Assembly: GCA_036231565.1 (NCBI GenBank) | Contig: JAZAHA010000005.1 | Coordinates: 1 to 64,000, forward strand | From: Maricaulis sp036231565 | Lineage (GTDB): Bacteria; Pseudomonadota; Alphaproteobacteria; Caulobacterales; Maricaulaceae | Length of the DNA: 64,000 nucleotides | Reading direction: 5' to 3' | Part shown: positions 8,115 through 16,374 of the stretch, one piece after another | How the letters are laid out: every line of letters starts with the position of its first letter | How positions within the stretch are numbered: the stretch's first letter is position 1 | Translations under genes and position numbers: made by a program | The notes under the pieces: model-generated | The model's input: only the letters and a program-made list of their open reading frames with translations | What the model was told of the DNA's origin: nothing | The model's database searches: none

Positions 8115-8723
8115 TCACTCGGCCGCTTCCGGGCCCCCGAAGGGTCGGCCGGAAAAGTCGGTCGTCTGGCAATACTGACCTGTCGGCCGCACGGCCGTGC
8201 AGACCTCCAGGGCCGCCGCGCCGGTATCGAACGGTCCGGCCTTGAGACGCAGGAAATCTCCCTGTTCCGGGATATGGGCGTGTTCGAGGCGTGCGTCCAG
8301 ACCAGCCAGCACCGGATAAAGGGCCTGCAGTTCAGCCCAGCCACGCAAAGCCATCGCCTCGCGCCGGTAGGACGCCAGATGGACGGCATGCATCACGCTT
8401 TGCGCATCGTCGAACTCCGGTGCCGGCGGCAGGTCCTGCGAACCGGCAGTCCCGAGTCCCAGCATCGTCCCCTCGTCCGCCGGCAGGCTCTCCAGGCCGA
8501 CCAGCGCTGCTGCCAGAGCACGCAGTTCAGGATAGACCTGGTCCAGCGTTTCCGGCTCGAAACGGGCAAGATGTGCAAGTTCCCGTGCGGTCGCGTCGGC
8601 CAGACGCGCCGGCTGAGTGTCGGCGACGGCGGCTTCGACCAATGCGTCAGGATCGCTGGCCCCGCCGGTGGTCGCGCAGGCGCTGACGGCAGTGGCAAAC
8701 AGAATGGCTGGCAGAATTCTCAT
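8115..8723 (-). CDS. Lipoprotein with C-terminal SPOR-like segment
   Basis: A 202-residue protein with a lipoprotein signal (residues 1-16, box VSAC, acylated Cys16). The body is helical and Ala/Leu-rich. The C-terminal part (about 141-190: FLRLKAGPFDTGAAALEVC ... GQYCQTTDF) resembles the strand-helix-Cys pattern of SPOR domains, which bind denuded septal peptidoglycan; this is a pattern-based inference. The ATG at 8723 is required for the lipobox. It is divergent from panC and upstream of mipZ on the same strand (79-bp gap), so a link to division is possible. Confidence 0.65.
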   Translation of the reverse strand: MRILPAILFATAVSACATTGGASDPDALVEAAVADTQPARLADATARELAHLARFEPETLDQVYPELRALAAALVGLESLPADEGTMLGLGTAGSQDLPPAPEFDDAQSVMHAVHLASYRREAMALRGWAELQALYPVLAGLDARLEHAHIPEQGDFLRLKAGPFDTGAAALEVCTAVRPTGQYCQTTDFSGRPFGGPEAAE

Positions 8724-8808
8724 GGCGCTGTATCTAGGGCGAGTCGGATCGCTTGCCTGTATCATGGCTTATGATACTCCCCCGGCCTGTCTGTTTTGCG
8801 GAACAACC

Positions 8809-9675
8809 ATGCTCAATCTCCAGATTCCCCACGCCACGACAGTCTCGGCTCTGCGTGCACGCATTCGCAGCTGGCGCGACGACCGGCTGTCCATCGGCTT
8901 CGTGCCGACCATGGGCGCGCTGCACGACGGACATATCTCGCTCGTCCGCCTAGCGAAAGCTCATTGCGATCGTGTTGTCGCCAGCGTGTTTGTCAATCCC
9001 AGACAATTTGCCGAAGGCGAGGATCTGGACGCCTATCCCCGCACCATGCTCGAGGATTCCGAAAAGCTCACCCTCGCCAAGTGCGATCTGATCTTCCTGC
9101 CCGACGTCGCCGAGATGTATCCCGAGGGCTATTCGGCCAATATCAGCATGAAGGGTGCCGCGGTGGGCCTGGAAAGCGTCGCCCGGCCGCATTTCTTCGA
9201 CGGCGTTGCAACCGTCGTCGCCAAGCTGTTCAACCAGGTCCGTCCGGACATGGCCTTCTTCGGCGAGAAGGACTACCAGCAGCTCCTCGTGATCCGGCAG
9301 ATGGTGCGCGACCTCAACTTCGGTATCGAGATCATCGGCGGCGAGACGATGCGCGAGCGTGACGGCCTCGCCATGTCCTCGCGCAATGTGTACCTGTCGG
9401 CAGGCGACCGCACCCGGGCCGCCCGGCTCAACGTCATTCTCAAGGACTTCGCAGCCGCGCTTACTGCGGGAACGCCGGTGGCCGACGCTCGGGAGGCCGC
9501 AATGGCGAGCGCAGCGGCCGCCTTCGATGCCGTCGACTATGTCGAGGCCCGATGCGCTGCAACGCTGGAAGCTCTTCCCTCCGGCCGCATCGACCGCGAT
9601 GCCCGCGTGCTGGCGGCAGTGCGTCTGGGCTCGACCCGGCTGATCGACAATATGGCGGCGAAGCGGCCTTTGTGA
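8809..9675 (+). CDS. panC: Pantothenate synthetase
   Basis: A 288-residue cytoplasmic enzyme that ligates pantoate and beta-alanine with ATP, the last step of pantothenate (coenzyme A precursor) synthesis. Signatures: VPTMGALHDGHISLVR with the HxGH-type nucleotide motif (DGH at about 38-40), SVFVNPRQF, FFGEKDYQQLLVI, and ETMRERDGLAMSSRN carrying the KMSKS-like loop. The frame is open further upstream, but the ATG at 8809 gives the normal length. The ribosome-binding site is weak. panB and panD are not nearby. Confidence 0.95.
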   Translation: MLNLQIPHATTVSALRARIRSWRDDRLSIGFVPTMGALHDGHISLVRLAKAHCDRVVASVFVNPRQFAEGEDLDAYPRTMLEDSEKLTLAKCDLIFLPDVAEMYPEGYSANISMKGAAVGLESVARPHFFDGVATVVAKLFNQVRPDMAFFGEKDYQQLLVIRQMVRDLNFGIEIIGGETMRERDGLAMSSRNVYLSAGDRTRAARLNVILKDFAAALTAGTPVADAREAAMASAAAAFDAVDYVEARCAATLEALPSGRIDRDARVLAAVRLGSTRLIDNMAAKRPL

Positions 9676-9728
9676 TGCCCGAATTGCGGTTAAGCTGACT
9701 ACTCATTCAGCCTGCAGCGGAAACATTC

Positions 9729-10502
9729 ATGATATCGCGTCCTTTTCTCGCACTTTCATGCCTTGCGCTTATCGCCGCACCAGTGCTCGCCCAAGCGCCG
9801 GTCTCGCGTGCAACAGCGGAGGTCGTCGCAACCTACCCGCACGATACGGGCGCCTTTACCCAGGGGCTCTTTATCGAAGGTGGTCTTCTGTTTGAGAGCA
9901 CAGGACAGATCGGTGCATCCGGCCTGCGCCAGGTGACACTGGAGACAGGGCATGTAGAACGCCAGACCGCGCTCGAACCACCCTATTTCGGCGAAGGCTC
10001 CGTCCAGCTTGGGTCGCGCATCTATATGCTGACCTGGCAGTCGGAGACCGGTTTCATCTTCGACGCCGCCACATTCGAGCGCATCGGCACATTCGCCTAC
10101 TCCGGCCAGGGCTGGGGGCTGACGCATGACGGAACCCACCTCATCCTGTCGGATGGGACGGCTGCGCTTCGCATGATCGACCCGACCGATTTCTCGACCG
10201 TGCGTACGATCGAAGTAACGCTTGCCGGACGACCTGTGCGACGCCTGAACGAACTGGAATGGGTCGATGGAGAGATTTGGGCCAATGTCTGGCAAACGCC
10301 GCTAATCGTCCGTATCGACCCGGAAAGCGGTGCCGTAACCGGTCTGATTGACCTGACCGATCTTGTCCCCGCCGCCCTTGCCGGCAGCCGCGATGCCGTA
10401 GCCAACGGGATCGCCTGGAACCGCGACACAGGCCAGATCTATGTAACCGGCAAGCTGTGGCCATCGCTCTACGAAATCCGTATCGCCAGCAGCGCGGACT
10501 AG
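9729..10502 (+). CDS. Exported glutaminyl-peptide cyclotransferase (plant/bacterial type)
   Basis: A 257-residue protein with a signal peptide (1-22, cleavage near VLAQA). The rest matches the five-bladed beta-propeller glutamine cyclotransferase family: PHDTGAFTQGLFIEGGLLFESTGQIGASGLRQV near 35-70, FGEGSVQLG, GWGLTHDGTHLILSDG, NELEWVDGEIWANVWQT and NGIAWNRDTGQIYVTGKLWPSLYEI. Such enzymes convert N-terminal glutamine of exported proteins to pyroglutamate, protecting against aminopeptidases. It probably acts in the periplasm. It sits 53 bp after panC with no functional tie. Confidence 0.88.
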   Translation: MISRPFLALSCLALIAAPVLAQAPVSRATAEVVATYPHDTGAFTQGLFIEGGLLFESTGQIGASGLRQVTLETGHVERQTALEPPYFGEGSVQLGSRIYMLTWQSETGFIFDAATFERIGTFAYSGQGWGLTHDGTHLILSDGTAALRMIDPTDFSTVRTIEVTLAGRPVRRLNELEWVDGEIWANVWQTPLIVRIDPESGAVTGLIDLTDLVPAALAGSRDAVANGIAWNRDTGQIYVTGKLWPSLYEIRIASSAD

Positions 10503-10567
10503 ATTTACCGCGACGGCAAAACACCCTAGCGTCGCATCATACGGTCTGCACAGGGTTTGCCTGCATC

Positions 10568-10981
10568 ATGCGTCAGACATCGCGCGCCTCGCTGTATGCG
10601 GCCGCAATTTGCCTGGTCAGCTTTCTCGTGGCCTACGCCTGGATGTGGCTGACAGCGATTTTGGCGGTGCTGATATGGAACTGGACCGGAACAGTTGCCG
10701 GGCTTGATATCCCGAACATCGTCCGCTCACTTTCCTCGGCCGAGCGCGTTCTCGTCATCGCGGCATGTATCTTCATTGCCGTGACCCTGGTCTGCATGCT
10801 TCTCAGGCGGCGCTTCGCGCTATACACAGCTTACGGCACCCTGCTAAGCCATTGCGCAGCATGGTTGCTCATGGCCGACAATCCCTATTACTCGGGACAG
10901 CCCGGATTTCTGCTCCTGCCCCTGGAAGGTTTGGCGATCGCCCTGATTGCTTTACTCATTCGCCGTCAGACACTGCGCTAG
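10568..10981 (+). CDS. Small hypothetical four-TM membrane protein
   Basis: A 137-residue protein with about four hydrophobic segments (roughly 9-38, 58-78, 84-100 and 112-130) and short basic loops (LLRRRFAL, LIRRQTLR-end) giving a positive-inside pattern. No family recognised. It follows the glutaminyl cyclase gene by 65 bp on the same strand and ends four bases before the convergent DUF1489 stop. The ATG at 10568 is preferred because an upstream in-frame region lacks membrane character. Confidence 0.6.
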   Translation: MRQTSRASLYAAAICLVSFLVAYAWMWLTAILAVLIWNWTGTVAGLDIPNIVRSLSSAERVLVIAACIFIAVTLVCMLLRRRFALYTAYGTLLSHCAAWLLMADNPYYSGQPGFLLLPLEGLAIALIALLIRRQTLR

Positions 10982-10984
10982 CGG

Positions 10985-11422
10985 TCACCAGGCACCGATT
11001 TCCAGCAGTCTGGCCCGCAGACCTGGCGGCAGGTCATCGCCGCCCTCGCCCGGTCCCGCAACATCCTGCGGCGCATCCTCGGGCTTGAGATAGCGCCAGC
11101 CCTGGAAAGGCCGGCGCGGTGCGGCGGCCGTACGGATAATCTCGGTCGACATCACGATGGCACAGCGCTTCACACCATCTTCGCCATCTACCGGTTCCAG
11201 CGAGATGATATCCGAGCGACAACGGATGGCACCGCCAATCACCCAGTAGAGCGATCCGCCGTTTTCCACCTCGTCCCGCCTGGCCGGGGTCATGCGGGTC
11301 ACGTGGACAGAAACGGGCGGCTCGCCGGCGGCCCGGCGCCGGGCCGCTGTGCGTGCCATCGACGCTTCGAGCTCCTCGACCGAAGAGACACCAACACAAA
11401 GCTTCACCAGATGCATGACCAT
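10985..11422 (-). CDS. DUF1489 family protein
   Basis: A 145-residue soluble protein matching the alphaproteobacterial DUF1489 family: LVKLCVGVSSVEEL at the start, HVTRMTPARRDEVENGGSLYWVIGG in the middle, and PRRPFQGWRYL with DLPPGLRARLLEIGAW at the end. The family is conserved in alphaproteobacteria but has no assigned function. The full domain is present. An alternative GTG/ATG pair at the start (MVM) gives a two-residue uncertainty. Confidence 0.85.
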   Translation of the reverse strand: MVMHLVKLCVGVSSVEELEASMARTAARRRAAGEPPVSVHVTRMTPARRDEVENGGSLYWVIGGAIRCRSDIISLEPVDGEDGVKRCAIVMSTEIIRTAAAPRRPFQGWRYLKPEDAPQDVAGPGEGGDDLPPGLRARLLEIGAW

Positions 11423-11476
11423 GGGTCACAGTTAGGGCAACTCAAGGGGCCGGTCAAAGCGTCGTGACCGTCCAGA

Positions 11477-12199
11477 TCACCGGGCGGCGTTGCCCAGATA
11501 CTCGATCTCGCTGAAGCCGATTTCAAAACCTTCCTGGAAGGTCTGGAAAGCTGCGCTGCCCTCGATATTCTGCCTGATACGAACCAGGACCGGGGCTGGC
11601 AGATCGGCCATTTCGGCAAATTCCTGCTCCAGCTCGAACCGGTTCACCCGAATGGCGAAATTCGGCTTGAAGCTTTGCGGCGCATAGAGCCTGAGATGGC
11701 GCACCCCCGGCTCGCGGCGACCGACGGTGATCTCACCGCGCAGATATTCGGCAAAGGCTGCCTCTTCCTCGTCTTCGGCATCGAACTGCGGCTGGAATCG
11801 GTAGGTCACATCATCTGCATCCTGGAGATGCAGGTCCACCGTACCCGGCAGGAACAAAGCGTCCTCGCCATCGAAAAACAGCCCGCCATCACCTTCGTCA
11901 TCATTGGTGATAACATCGTTCCAGATCGCCCGCTGTTCATCGGTAAGCTCCGCCTCGGTCGGAGACACGAGAGTCCAGCGATCCGCCTCTGGCTGAGCCC
12001 CGTCGAACCGGCCGACAATCTCGCCGATACTGCCGGTAAAGGTCAGAAGGAAACGCCAGTCAGCGTCGTTATCTCCTGCGACGGTTCGGCCGAGCGCGGC
12101 TTCGAACGCCTCCAGCTCGCCCGCCGATCCGGTCTGGGCGTGAACAGGCAGGCTCACCAGGCTCATTGCGCCCAGCGCAGCGGCAAGAACATGTTTCAT
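11477..12199 (-). CDS. Hypothetical exported protein
   Basis: A 240-residue protein with a clear signal peptide (1-21, cleavage near VHAQT) and an acidic mature part rich in Phe/Asp/Glu that looks beta-strand-rich (WRFLLTFTGSIGEIVGRF, TYRFQPQFDAEDEEEAAF, RLYAPQSFKPNFAIRV). No known domain recognised. It is monocistronic by spacing: 54 bp from the DUF1489 start and 91 bp from the next gene. Confidence 0.6.
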   Translation of the reverse strand: MKHVLAAALGAMSLVSLPVHAQTGSAGELEAFEAALGRTVAGDNDADWRFLLTFTGSIGEIVGRFDGAQPEADRWTLVSPTEAELTDEQRAIWNDVITNDDEGDGGLFFDGEDALFLPGTVDLHLQDADDVTYRFQPQFDAEDEEEAAFAEYLRGEITVGRREPGVRHLRLYAPQSFKPNFAIRVNRFELEQEFAEMADLPAPVLVRIRQNIEGSAAFQTFQEGFEIGFSEIEYLGNAAR

Positions 12200-12290
12200 T
12201 GTGCAGTCTCGACACGGTCATCCCTCGTTATCGGCCATAGCAGGGCCAGCCGCATCGAGGGCATTAAAATCCTGTCACCTTCAGACGGTG

Positions 12291-13244
12291 TCAGGCGGCA
12301 TGGCGGTTCACCAATCCGTCCGGCGCAGTCGGATCGATATCGAAGGTGCGCTCGCTCTTGGGCATGGCCCGCTCACGCTCGCCGAACAGCTTGGTTTTCA
12401 ACTTCACCAACGCTGTCAGAAAACGTTTTCCCAGCGCGCCCAGTCCTTCGGTCGACGTGGAGCGCGGCTTGTACCCCAGCGACCGGCGCAGTACGCCGTT
12501 GGCAAACAGGATGGAATTCTGAAGCCGCGATTGCGGTGTAGAGATCTCGAAGGGCACCGATACGTTGACACCGGACTGGTTCTCGATCCGGTGCGGACCG
12601 TGCAGCGGCCAGTTGGCAGCCATGCCCGGGTGCAGATCTACCGTGAAAGCATCGGCGTCCCAGGCCGGATCAAAATCGATATCCTCTGTCTTGTCCTTGT
12701 GCAGGACACCCTCGACATCGTCGAGGTTCAGATACGGAAGACGTGGCGGGTAGGTGCGGAACCGCTTAACACCGCGCATGTGCCACAGCATGGTTTCCGA
12801 CACATCCGAGTGCAGGAAAACCTGGGCCGTCGGCGAGGAAATGAGGATGCCGGCCTCGGCAGTCAGCGGCCGGAAGGACGGGTCGGCCTTTTTCATATCG
12901 GCGAGCATCGCCTCGTAGATCGGCCGGTAGTCCGGATCGCGATCCATGGCATGGCGCAGATTGATCCACAGCTTGCCCCGGCGCACTGCCTCGATCAGCT
13001 CAAGGCCCGACAGCGCACCGGCGTCGCCGGCCCGCCAGCTGTCATGGTCCGTCGCATCATCGCCCATGGTGCAAAAATCGATCAGGTCACGCGGGTGCCG
13101 CTCGATCAGTGCCGCCAACGCCATATCAGAAAAGGCATGATGCTCGTGATAATTGTGACGGATGACGACGGGCTGCTTGCGGAATTTCCGCCGCGCCTCA
13201 TCGGTCCAGCTGCTCGAAAAACGGGCCATATAGGTGTCGCGCAT
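12291..13244 (-). CDS. Cupin-like (JmjC-type fold) protein, putative Fe(II)/2OG oxygenase
   Basis: A 317-residue protein. The segment FLHSDVSETMLWHMRGVKRF (about 162-181) has the HxD and downstream G-K-R-F pattern of cupin_8/JmjC Fe(II)/2-oxoglutarate oxygenases, and LHPGMAANWPLHGPHRIEN (about 228-246) provides the expected distal histidine in the GMAANWPLHGPH turn. These proteins hydroxylate proteins or small molecules. The C-terminal 60 residues are basic and less conserved-looking. The start at 13244 is preceded by gggagcgg and is preferred over upstream in-frame codons that lie in a repeat. Substrate unknown. Confidence 0.65.
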   Translation of the reverse strand: MRDTYMARFSSSWTDEARRKFRKQPVVIRHNYHEHHAFSDMALAALIERHPRDLIDFCTMGDDATDHDSWRAGDAGALSGLELIEAVRRGKLWINLRHAMDRDPDYRPIYEAMLADMKKADPSFRPLTAEAGILISSPTAQVFLHSDVSETMLWHMRGVKRFRTYPPRLPYLNLDDVEGVLHKDKTEDIDFDPAWDADAFTVDLHPGMAANWPLHGPHRIENQSGVNVSVPFEISTPQSRLQNSILFANGVLRRSLGYKPRSTSTEGLGALGKRFLTALVKLKTKLFGERERAMPKSERTFDIDPTAPDGLVNRHAA

Positions 13245-13326
13245 TGAGCCGCTCCCTTGGATATCCCCCCGGGAAGTGCAAGCAGTGTGCCGGTCTCGCG
13301 TGACACGGGCATGATGGCTATCGAAG

Positions 13327-13455
13327 CTCCCCTTCTCCCAAGGGAGGAGGAGCCCGAAGGGCGGATGAGGGGGACATCCCGATGCCGGCGCTTCAATCGC
13401 CAAAAGCGGTGTCTTCCCCCTCTGCCTCAATCCCTCTCCCAAGGGAGAGGAAGGA
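13327..13455. repeat. Dispersed intergenic repeat, family A, divergent copy 2
   Basis: About 130 bp starting CTCCCCTTCTCCCAAGGGAGG and ending CCCTCTCCCAAGGGAGAGG, with an internal ...GAGCCCGAAGGGCGGATGAGGG... segment. Both ends are small hairpins of the CCTTCTCCCAAGGGAGG type. The architecture (hairpin ends, purine/pyrimidine blocks, about 130-147 bp, strictly intergenic) matches the other copies, but the primary sequence is more divergent, so this may be a related subfamily. Confidence 0.55.
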
Positions 13456-13477
13456 ATGAGTGGCTGCGCTCCGCCTT

Positions 13478-15481
13478 CTAGGCCGCCTCGTCCACTTCTT
13501 CGGCGAGCGTGACGAGGATATCGCCCTCGCCCACTTGGCCGCCGGCCTCGACGCTGACTTCGGCAATCACGCCGTCACGCGGCGCAGTGAGCGCGTGCTC
13601 CATCTTCATCGCTTCCAGCACGACCAGCGCCTGGCCCTTGGTGACGCTGTCGCCCGGCTTGATATTAACGGCGAGAACCTTGCCCGGCATTGGCGCCTTG
13701 ATCACACCGCCCGCCTCGGCCGCATCGGCCAGGGCTTCGGGATGCGGTTCGGCAAACACCGTCACGCAGCCGCGGCACGCCACAAGCATGCCGTCATCGA
13801 CCGCTTCGCAATGCGCAACGATACGCTCGCCATCGACCACCGCCTCGAAGCTGTAGCCTTCGAACGTGTCGCCGACCTCGAGCCCTTCCAGCACCGAGAC
13901 CATATCACCGGTGCGAACCTCGACCCGTTCGACGTCCAGCTTCAGCACGGCTTCCACCGGCTCGCCGCCCACCTCGAACCGGCAGGACAGGTGCGGATCG
14001 CCATTGAGCCGCCAGCCATCGGCGGCATCGAACGGATCCAGCGCTGCCGCAATCACCGGACGCAGGTCGAGCACGGCCAGCGTGGCGAAAGCCGCGTCGA
14101 CCGGCCGCACGGCCGGTGGAATGAGGTCGTCAATGCGTTCCTCGATAAAGCCAGTCGACAGTTTCTCGTCCAGGAAGTCCGGATTGACAGCAGCGCGGCG
14201 CAAGAAGCCTGCATTGGTCTTCACCGGCCAGACGACGAGATCGTCGATCATGCCGGCCAGACGGTTTGCCGCCTCGCGCCGGGTCGGCGCATGGGCGATC
14301 AGCTTGGCGATCATCGGGTCATAATGCAGCGAGACCTCGCCGCCTTCCTCAACCCCCGTATCGACCCGAAGCGGACCGCCGGACGCCGGCAGGTCCAGGC
14401 GATGAAGCGGCCCAGTCGACGGCAGGAAACCGCCCGCCGGGTCTTCCGCATAGAGGCGCGCTTCCATGGCGTGACCCGAAAGGTGAATGCTGTCCTGCTC
14501 GGGTACCGAGCCTCCCGCGGCGATCTTCAGCTGCAGCTCGACCAGGTCGAGACCGGTGACCATTTCGATGACCGGGTGCTCCACCTGGAGACGGGTATTC
14601 ATTTCCATGAAGAAGAAACCGTCCTCGCGCAGCGGGCCAGAGCCGTCGACAATGAACTCCACCGTACCGGCGCCGACATAATTGACCGCCCGGGCCGCAT
14701 TGATAGCGGCCGAACACATGGCGGCACGCACGCCCGGCGTCATACCCGGTGCAGGCGCTTCCTCGATCACCTTCTGGTGCCGGCGCTGCAGCGAACAATC
14801 GCGCTCGAACATGTGGACGACCCGGCCGCGGCTGTCGCCGAAGACCTGGACCTCGATATGACGCGGATTAACGATGAATTTCTCGATCAGCACCCGGTCA
14901 TCGCCGAAGCTCTTGGACGCTTCGCGCTTGCAGCTTTCCAGCGCGGCGGCGAAGTCCTCCGCCTTCTCGACCTTGCGCATACCCTTGCCGCCACCACCGG
15001 CCACGGCCTTGATCAGCACCGGATAACCGATCGTCCCGGCCGCCTCGGCCAGCAATTCGGGATCCTGATTGTCGCCGTGATAGCCCGGCGTGACGGGCAC
15101 ACCCGCCTCCTCCATCAGCGCCTTGGCCCGGTCCTTCAGCCCCATTGCACGGATCGCGGACGCCGGCGGTCCGACAAAGATGATGTCATGGGCGGCACAG
15201 GCTTCGGCAAAGGCCGCGTTCTCGGACAGGAAACCATAGCCCGGATGAATAGCATCGGCCCCCGTTTTCTTCGCCGCGGCGATGATCTTGTCAGCGGCCA
15301 GATAGCTTTCCGCGGCCGGAGCCGGCCCGATCGCCACAGCCATGTCGGCCATGCGCACATGGGGCGCATCGGCATCGGCTTCGGAATAGACGGCGACGGT
15401 GCGGATGCCCATGCGCTGGGCGGTCCGCATCACACGGCAGGCAATCTCGCCGCGATTGGCGATCAGGAGCGTCTTGATCAT
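13478..15481 (-). CDS. mccA: Methylcrotonyl-CoA carboxylase biotin-carrying (alpha) subunit
   Basis: A 667-residue biotin-dependent carboxylase subunit. It has an N-terminal biotin carboxylase (LLIANRGEIACRVMRTAQRMG, then GGGGKGMRKV as ATP-grasp loop, FIVNPRHIEVQVFGDSRG, EMNTRLQVEHPVIEMVTGLDLVE), a linker domain, and a C-terminal biotinyl domain with EAMKMEH, biotin-accepting Lys at about 626. With mccB at 19089 and the methylglutaconyl-CoA hydratase at 16375 it fits leucine degradation (3-methylcrotonyl-CoA to 3-methylglutaconyl-CoA). A propionyl- or geranyl-CoA substrate cannot be excluded from sequence alone. Its ATG overlaps the DUF817 stop (ATGA). The large open frame on the opposite strand is a high-GC shadow. 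Confidence 0.88.
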   Translation of the reverse strand: MIKTLLIANRGEIACRVMRTAQRMGIRTVAVYSEADADAPHVRMADMAVAIGPAPAAESYLAADKIIAAAKKTGADAIHPGYGFLSENAAFAEACAAHDIIFVGPPASAIRAMGLKDRAKALMEEAGVPVTPGYHGDNQDPELLAEAAGTIGYPVLIKAVAGGGGKGMRKVEKAEDFAAALESCKREASKSFGDDRVLIEKFIVNPRHIEVQVFGDSRGRVVHMFERDCSLQRRHQKVIEEAPAPGMTPGVRAAMCSAAINAARAVNYVGAGTVEFIVDGSGPLREDGFFFMEMNTRLQVEHPVIEMVTGLDLVELQLKIAAGGSVPEQDSIHLSGHAMEARLYAEDPAGGFLPSTGPLHRLDLPASGGPLRVDTGVEEGGEVSLHYDPMIAKLIAHAPTRREAANRLAGMIDDLVVWPVKTNAGFLRRAAVNPDFLDEKLSTGFIEERIDDLIPPAVRPVDAAFATLAVLDLRPVIAAALDPFDAADGWRLNGDPHLSCRFEVGGEPVEAVLKLDVERVEVRTGDMVSVLEGLEVGDTFEGYSFEAVVDGERIVAHCEAVDDGMLVACRGCVTVFAEPHPEALADAAEAGGVIKAPMPGKVLAVNIKPGDSVTKGQALVVLEAMKMEHALTAPRDGVIAEVSVEAGGQVGEGDILVTLAEEVDEAA

Positions 15482-16356
15482 GGGTCTCGTGCCTCGCTCT
15501 TGGAACCGGTCTGTGGGTCTGGACGACGGTATTGCACAGCCGCCACCAGGACAAAACTGATGATCATCAGGAGGTACCACGAGCCCAGCTTGGCGAGCGA
15601 CACCATGTGCCAGCTCACCTCCTGGCCCGGATAGGACCAGGCGCGCGCAAACGTCCCGATGTTTTCAGCGAACCAGATGAACAGCGCGACCAGCAGGAAG
15701 CCGATCACCAGCGGCATCGGCCGGTGGGCCCGGTCCGGCCGGAACCAGACCACGCTGGGCCCGTAGAGCAGCACCGTCGCCACGAACAGGACATAGCGGA
15801 TATCGACCGTGTAGTGGTGCGCAAAGAAATTGATATAAACCGCTGTCGCCAAAAGATATTGCCACCCCATCCTCGGAAAGCGGTCGAATCGGAATTCGAA
15901 GATACGCCAGACCCGCGCCAAGTAGGAACCGACGGCGGCGTACATGAAGCCGGAGAAGAGCGGCACGCCCGCGATCCGCAGCAGACTCTCTTCGGGATAG
16001 ATCCAGCTGCCGGCATGGGTCTTGAAGATTTCCATCACCGTGCCGACGAGGTGGAAGACCGCGATCACCTTCGCCTCTTCCCAGCTTTCCAGCTTGCTCG
16101 CGATCAGCGCGACCTGGATCGCCAGGGCAGCGAGGGTGAGGAAGTCATAGCGCGCCAGCGCGGCGTCGGCGGGATACCAGAGGAAGGTCGCCAGCAGCAG
16201 CGCCAGCATCAACCCGCCGAACAGGCAGGCCCAGGCCTGCTTGATGCCGAAGCTGACGAATTCGAACACGCCCAGCGTGACCGGTCCGCGTACGAACCAG
16301 GCCCGCAGCGCCTCACGCCGCCGGTGCAGGAATGCCCGCGGATCAGGACGCCGCAT
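15478..16356 (-). CDS. DUF817 family integral membrane protein
   Basis: A 292-residue protein with about eight membrane segments. EFVSFGIKQAWACLFGGLML near residue 32, FHLVGTVMEIFKTHAGSWIYPE near 102, SGFMYAAVGSYLARVWRIFEFRF, AHHYTVDIRY and FIWFAENIGTFARAWSYPGQ are typical of the DUF817 family. Function unknown. Its stop codon overlaps the mccA start by ATGA and it begins 18 bp after the hydratase stop, so it is embedded in the leucine-catabolic transcript. A transport or membrane role related to that pathway is possible but unproven. Confidence 0.85.
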   Translation of the reverse strand: MRRPDPRAFLHRRREALRAWFVRGPVTLGVFEFVSFGIKQAWACLFGGLMLALLLATFLWYPADAALARYDFLTLAALAIQVALIASKLESWEEAKVIAVFHLVGTVMEIFKTHAGSWIYPEESLLRIAGVPLFSGFMYAAVGSYLARVWRIFEFRFDRFPRMGWQYLLATAVYINFFAHHYTVDIRYVLFVATVLLYGPSVVWFRPDRAHRPMPLVIGFLLVALFIWFAENIGTFARAWSYPGQEVSWHMVSLAKLGSWYLLMIISFVLVAAVQYRRPDPQTGSKSEARDP

Positions 16357-16374
16357 CAGCGCCTGGTCCTCCGC

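Noticed and set aside
8115..8765. Longer start for the lipoprotein (upstream of 8723)
   Set aside because: It would add 14 residues ahead of the signal peptide and destroy the lipoprotein signal.
13460..15634. A 724-codon open frame on the plus strand opposite mccA
   Set aside because: Antisense shadow of a high-GC gene; its translation is rich in His/Arg/Gln with no domain, and mccA has full motifs on the other strand.
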